Below, in pieces: positions 60,321-64,000 of a stretch of 64,000 nucleotides of DNA; within the stretch, counting starts at the first letter, position 1, and every line of letters begins with the position of its first letter. The notes below the pieces were generated by a model. That model saw only the letters and a program-made list of their open reading frames with translations, was not told the origin of the DNA and searched no databases. Source of the DNA: Episyrphus balteatus (lineage: Eukaryota > Arthropoda > Insecta > Diptera > Syrphidae); contig NC_079136.1 in NCBI RefSeq assembly GCF_945859705.1, positions 46,659,181 through 46,723,180 of the forward strand, given 5' to 3'. The position numbers and the translations under genes are program-made.

Positions 60321-60902
60321 CACTGGTCAACAAGGTTTTTGTTACAGAAACCAGGGTATACTTTTCTATAGGCTGAGCTCGAATCCGAAGTCAGAAAAAT
60401 TCTATCACATCACGTTTTGGAGATATTCCCGTTAGAAAATCAAAATACCGATTTTTACCAGTTTTCAAAGTTATTTTTTAGCGTTTACTTATTTTTTTTT
60501 TAAATTAAATTTGTAACAGTTTCTAAAAGAATTGTGTCAAAATTTGAAAGCGATTGGTACAGAACTCTTCGATATTTGCTATTAAAAGCAAATAAATATG
60601 AGATGCCCCAAACACTTTGATTTCAAGTTATGATTTATCGAGGAAGAAAATAGATATTTAAAAGATTTAAACGGATTTAGAGAGACAAAACTTAATTCTT
60701 TTAGAAACTGTTACAAATTCAATTTAAAAAAAAATAAGTAAACGCTAAAAAATAACCCTGAAAACTGGTAAAAAGCGGCATTTTCGATTTTCTAACGGGA
60801 ATATCTCAAAAACGTGATGTGAATTTTTCTGACTTTGGTTTCGAGCTCAGCCTATAGAAAAGTATACCCTGGTTTCTGTAACAAAAACCTTGTTGACCAG
60901 TG
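60321..60902. mobile_element. Palindromic element family, best copy P5
   Basis: 582 bp that is nearly all inverted repeat: CACTGGTCAACAAGG at the left and CCTTGTTGACCAGTG at the right, then arms of about 220 bp that match with few differences (for example ACAGAAACCAGGGTATACTT and its mirror, and GTTTACTTATTTTTTTT near the centre). The centre loop is about 130 bp. No ORF. Confidence 0.9.
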
Positions 60903-61275
60903 CCGAATCCGAACTCAGAAAAATTCTATCACATCGCGTTTTTGAGATATTCACGGTAGAAAATCGAAAATCCCGCTTTTTGCCAGTTTTCGAGGTTATT
61001 TCCTAGCCTTGGTAGGTACTACAGTCTCTGAATAAATCGATACATTTATTTTCGCTTACATACTGGATTTAAGGTTAACATAGAACAAAAGTGGGTAATA
61101 AGCAACTGAAGATATCTCGGACAGTAGAAAAGATGTCTGAAAGATTTAAATAGATTTAAGGGTAATATTTCAAAAACGAGATGTGATCGAATAAGTCCGT
61201 CTTTGGATTCGAGTTCGGCCACCGAAACCCTTTGAAAAAGCATAGTTTAGTCCCGGCACCAAAAACCCTGTATAA
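60903..61275. mobile_element. Palindromic element family, adjacent partial copy P6
   Basis: It starts inside the left arm (CCGAATCCGAACTCAGAAAA) immediately after P5 and ends on a right arm with GGCACCAAAAACCCTG, the version seen in P4. Its left terminus is missing, so P5 probably inserted into it or replaced it. Confidence 0.65.
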
Positions 61276-61621
61276 AAGGGTATTTAAAGGGTTCTTAAAA
61301 GAGCATTTTAAGGTGTTAACATAGTGCTTAAGGAAATGTTCAAAGAGATAAAAACTCTTTGTAATGGACCAAACAATTTTTGTTTTCCTTTATACAAACT
61401 TCATCGACAGCTTCTGCAACGATGCAAAATTGGTAGTGATTTTAATGGAGATTTTCGTATAGGTAATCAAATCACTAAAATACAAAAACAAATTATTTAG
61501 TGCTGCATATATTAGACTTGTATATGTTTATAATATAGGTATCTTTTGATTTTCTGAAAAAAAAATTTCGGTTGGGGTTAAACACCCAAAACCCCCCCCT
61601 AAATACGGCTATGCCTAGAAG

Positions 61622-62552
61622 CCTATCGCTTTTTGGAAAAAAAAAACTGACTTGGAGTATCAAGAGTATTTCAACATAAGCTGGTCACTCCAAATCACAA
61701 TTTACGAATTTTGAATAGCACAAAATTCTATGTGGTTTATTAAATCAAGTTAAATACTGAAGGCATCCAGATCCTAAGTATGTGTTTCTAAAGTAAGTTT
61801 ATTATAATGAAGATATTCTTGTATCTAAAAAAAAATTAATGCCTACAAAACACATGCGCTTAGATCTCATGACAGAATCACTAGACAAAAAACTTTTCTT
61901 AAGACTCTTTTATGACCCCAAAACACCATTGAAATTTATTTTCGCACAAGTGTGTTTACTAAGCTACTTTATTTAGTTTAGGTACACACGATAATAGTAA
62001 AAAAAATTTGCGTATAACAACATGATAAGATATAAGTTAAGTATATTTTCTTTGCAAAATTTAAAAGTTAATACTTTCTAATCGTTGAAATTTATTTATT
62101 TTGCAGATCAGTCTGTGCATAATTTAAAAATAGTAAAGATCTGATGAAAAATTATTATTATCAACGAAAAAATTACGATTACCGAAAAAAATTGGATGAT
62201 TTTCTTAGTATTTTGAGAGTCGTGAAATAAGATTTAATTTTTGAAAGATTTCGAAAAACTTGTCCCAATTTTTTTAAACGATTGCCACTACTGAATTAAG
62301 GACATTCAAATTGACTAGAAAAAGGGAATTTCACACTGCTACAAAATTGAACTACCGCAGTGTTATTGTTAATTGGTGTAACTGGTGGCGTATGAGTGAT
62401 TTTTTTAATTTTTATTTTTTATTTAGTTCAATCAAATTATTTTCAGTCATATAAAAGTGGACATTTCTGAATGAAAAAAAAATCTCTGATAGAAATTTAT
62501 TTGCTACTCAAAAGTGCTGTGTTGTATGAAGTTTTTTACTGAACATTTTTAT
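61622..62552. other. Intergenic, no gene seen
   Basis: AT-rich. A TTTATTTTGCAG acceptor-like string ends at 62105 but no open frame of note follows. Confidence 0.4.
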
Positions 62553-62559
62553 AGATCAT

Positions 62560-62823
62560 ATGAGGTTAAAGATCTTTGAAAACAGAAGCAGTAATAGCAA
62601 AAAAACATATCATCTGGACTTTTTTGGACTTTCAAATACAATTCCATTGGACTTATGGAGAATCTCTTACCGTTTGTACCAGGGTAAGATAAAACAATTA
62701 AAATTTAAAAACTTTTTCTTACTCCTAATTGTACATAATGTATTTATATAAAAATAAATTATTCATTTAACAGCTAATTATATGCAACACAAACTGTCGA
62801 CTCAGCTCTCGATCGATGAATAG
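62560..62823 (+). CDS. Possible two-exon small gene or partial gene, 57 aa
   Basis: An exon candidate lies between an acceptor TTTTTATAG (ending 62554) and a strong donor CAGG-GTAAGA (exon end 62683). An intron of 90 nt ends TTTAACAG at 62773, and the frame continues from 62774 to a TAG at 62821-62823. The Met at 62560 gives 57 aa starting MRLKIFENRSSNSKKTYHLD. The frame is also open upstream of this Met as far as the acceptor, so it could instead be an internal exon of a gene whose start lies elsewhere. I do not recognise the protein. Support is only splice sites plus frame continuity across the join. Confidence 0.2.
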
Positions 62824-63756
62824 TTTCGTTGCATGCTTTTAGACACATTCCAACCATTTGAAAATAAATTTTCAATTTTTTATTTAAATTTGAATTGTTT
62901 GAAAATTATAATAAAAAGGATTTTAACTGACTTCTTGCTTGTCCGCTGGTTAAAGGCTATATGATGATGAATAAAATTAATTATGGCTCCTTCCATATGC
63001 AAAAGTCATGGAAAATTTTTTAATTTTAATTTATTTTTTTGTTTTAATGAAAATACATACTTTATTATAAAATTACACTTTAAGATAATTTAAATAACAA
63101 AAAGTTCAAAGTCTAAAAAAGGTAAATTCTCATCCAAAATTGTTGTCAGATGTTTATTCGATTGCTTTGTTTATATGTTACCACCCTAACTAAAATTTAT
63201 ATTCCAAAAATTATATGTGGTATATGAACTCGTGCTTAGAAGATATCATAACAATTTTAGATGAAAATGTTAAGGGGTAAATGGTGAAAAAGGAGTGTAT
63301 TTTAGGATTTATAATTAAATTGAAAGATAAGTGGTATATTAAAAACTAAGTATTTATGTGTATTTACAAAAATATTAAACAACGGGATCTCTAAAATAAT
63401 TAATCTAGGTGTACGTACAATTTTACAACTAGCATATTCTTGTAAAAAAAAGTATCTCAACGGCACGCAGCATGGTTCAATCAGTATTAAGTGTTTTTCT
63501 TTGAAACTACTAGTAACAATTACATATTCCTCATAGAAATACGTAAACAGATTTTCAAAAATATCAAAATTTAGGTGTTTGGCAAGCTTTTATTCAAATT
63601 TAGCGTTATTAAGGATGTAAAGATTTGTACAAAATTTGTCAATACCATTTTGTAAGAAAATTTCTGCAGTAACACTTCAATACTTTCATAATAACAAAAC
63701 TATGATTTTTTGCTACCTACCTTTCCTTTAATTAAACAAAAAAAAAAAAAATAATA
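62824..63756. other. Intergenic, no gene seen
   Basis: AT-rich, with no supported feature. Confidence 0.4.
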
Positions 63757-64000
63757 ATATGCACGACTGTTTCGTACGTAGTTTCTCTTATGATTAAAGT
63801 TTCTTACAATGTAAGAGAATTGTTAATTTTATAAGAAATGTCAAAAAAAGTATTTAAAGTTGTGTTCAAAACTACTAAAACACTTTTTTGCATTGTTTTA
63901 ATCTCCAAATAAAGCCTCCAATTTAATTTCTTGAATTACAAAGAATTTTTGGAATTTTTGTATGAAAATTGTTGGAGCCGTTTTATAAAAATATAATTTT
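63757..64000 (+). mobile_element. TGCACGAC-family element, cut by window end
   Basis: ATGCACGACTGTTTCGTACG, then TTCTCTTATGATTAAAGTTT, and near the end GTTGGAGCCGTTTTATAAAA follow the order seen in the other family members. The 3' part lies outside the window. Confidence 0.55.

Larger units (their letters stand above)
59805..61613. mobile_element. Non-autonomous DNA transposon with 8-bp target duplication
   Basis: Termini CATAGCCGTAG and TACGGCTATG, flanked by the perfect 8-bp duplication CCTAGAAG (59797-59804 and 61614-61621). The left end continues into a G run (GGGGGG near 59832) mirrored by a C run (CCCCCCCC near 61592). The 8-bp duplication fits hAT. No transposase is visible. A nested pair of palindromic-family copies (60321-61275) accounts for about half of its 1.8 kb. 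Confidence 0.8.

Overview
This is an AT-rich, repeat-dense nuclear sequence from an insect, most likely a fly (Diptera). The evidence is spliceosomal genes with GT-AG introns, AATAAA poly(A) signals, members of the insect facilitated trehalose/glucose transporter branch of the MFS sugar porters, and many small non-autonomous transposons, including dispersed elements carrying GTCT-type microsatellites. No bacterial features, tRNA genes or rRNA genes were recognised.

The only clear protein-coding content is a cluster of five paralogous sugar transporter genes, called A to E here: A (16933-18635, +), B (29617-32650, +), C (39482-44777, +), D (50185-48304, -) and E (53874-58814, +). I rebuilt each from splice sites and each gives an uninterrupted frame: 485, 479, 479, 454 and 454 aa. 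B to E share the same five-exon structure, with last four coding exons of 159, 143, 109 and 908 nt; A has lost exactly the intron between the 143- and 109-nt exons. A, B and C keep the canonical TM7 sugar-binding motif QQxSGIN. D and E, which also lack the longer N-terminus, have replaced its Asn with Ser or Lys, so their function may have changed. B and C have tiny upstream ORFs whose stop overlaps the main start codon as ATGA.

The most unusual non-coding signal is in intron 2 of gene B. Eight clear copies (plus one or two degenerate ones) of a roughly 16-nt box, consensus CTCGCATTGGGCGCCA, sit about 150 bp apart with unrelated sequence between them. Single copies occur in the same intron of C and of D. 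The best copies match what I recall as the 3' end of tRNA-Lys including CCA.

The rest is mobile DNA. There are three foldback elements made of CAAAATTCTG repeats with 9-bp target duplications (6752-7190, 7249-7608, 9847-10657). A hAT-type element with a perfect 8-bp duplication carries a 125-bp tandem array (12165-15032). Two more 8-bp-duplication elements lie at 23081-23543 and 59805-61613. A family of long palindromes begins CACTGGTCAACAAGG. Other pieces are a TA-flanked element (45001-45969), a small MITE nested in an older repeat (47005-47255), two 8-bp-unit satellites (963-1563 and 32941-33390), and a decayed non-LTR reverse transcriptase tail (2107-2649). Several intergenic stretches show nothing I can name.
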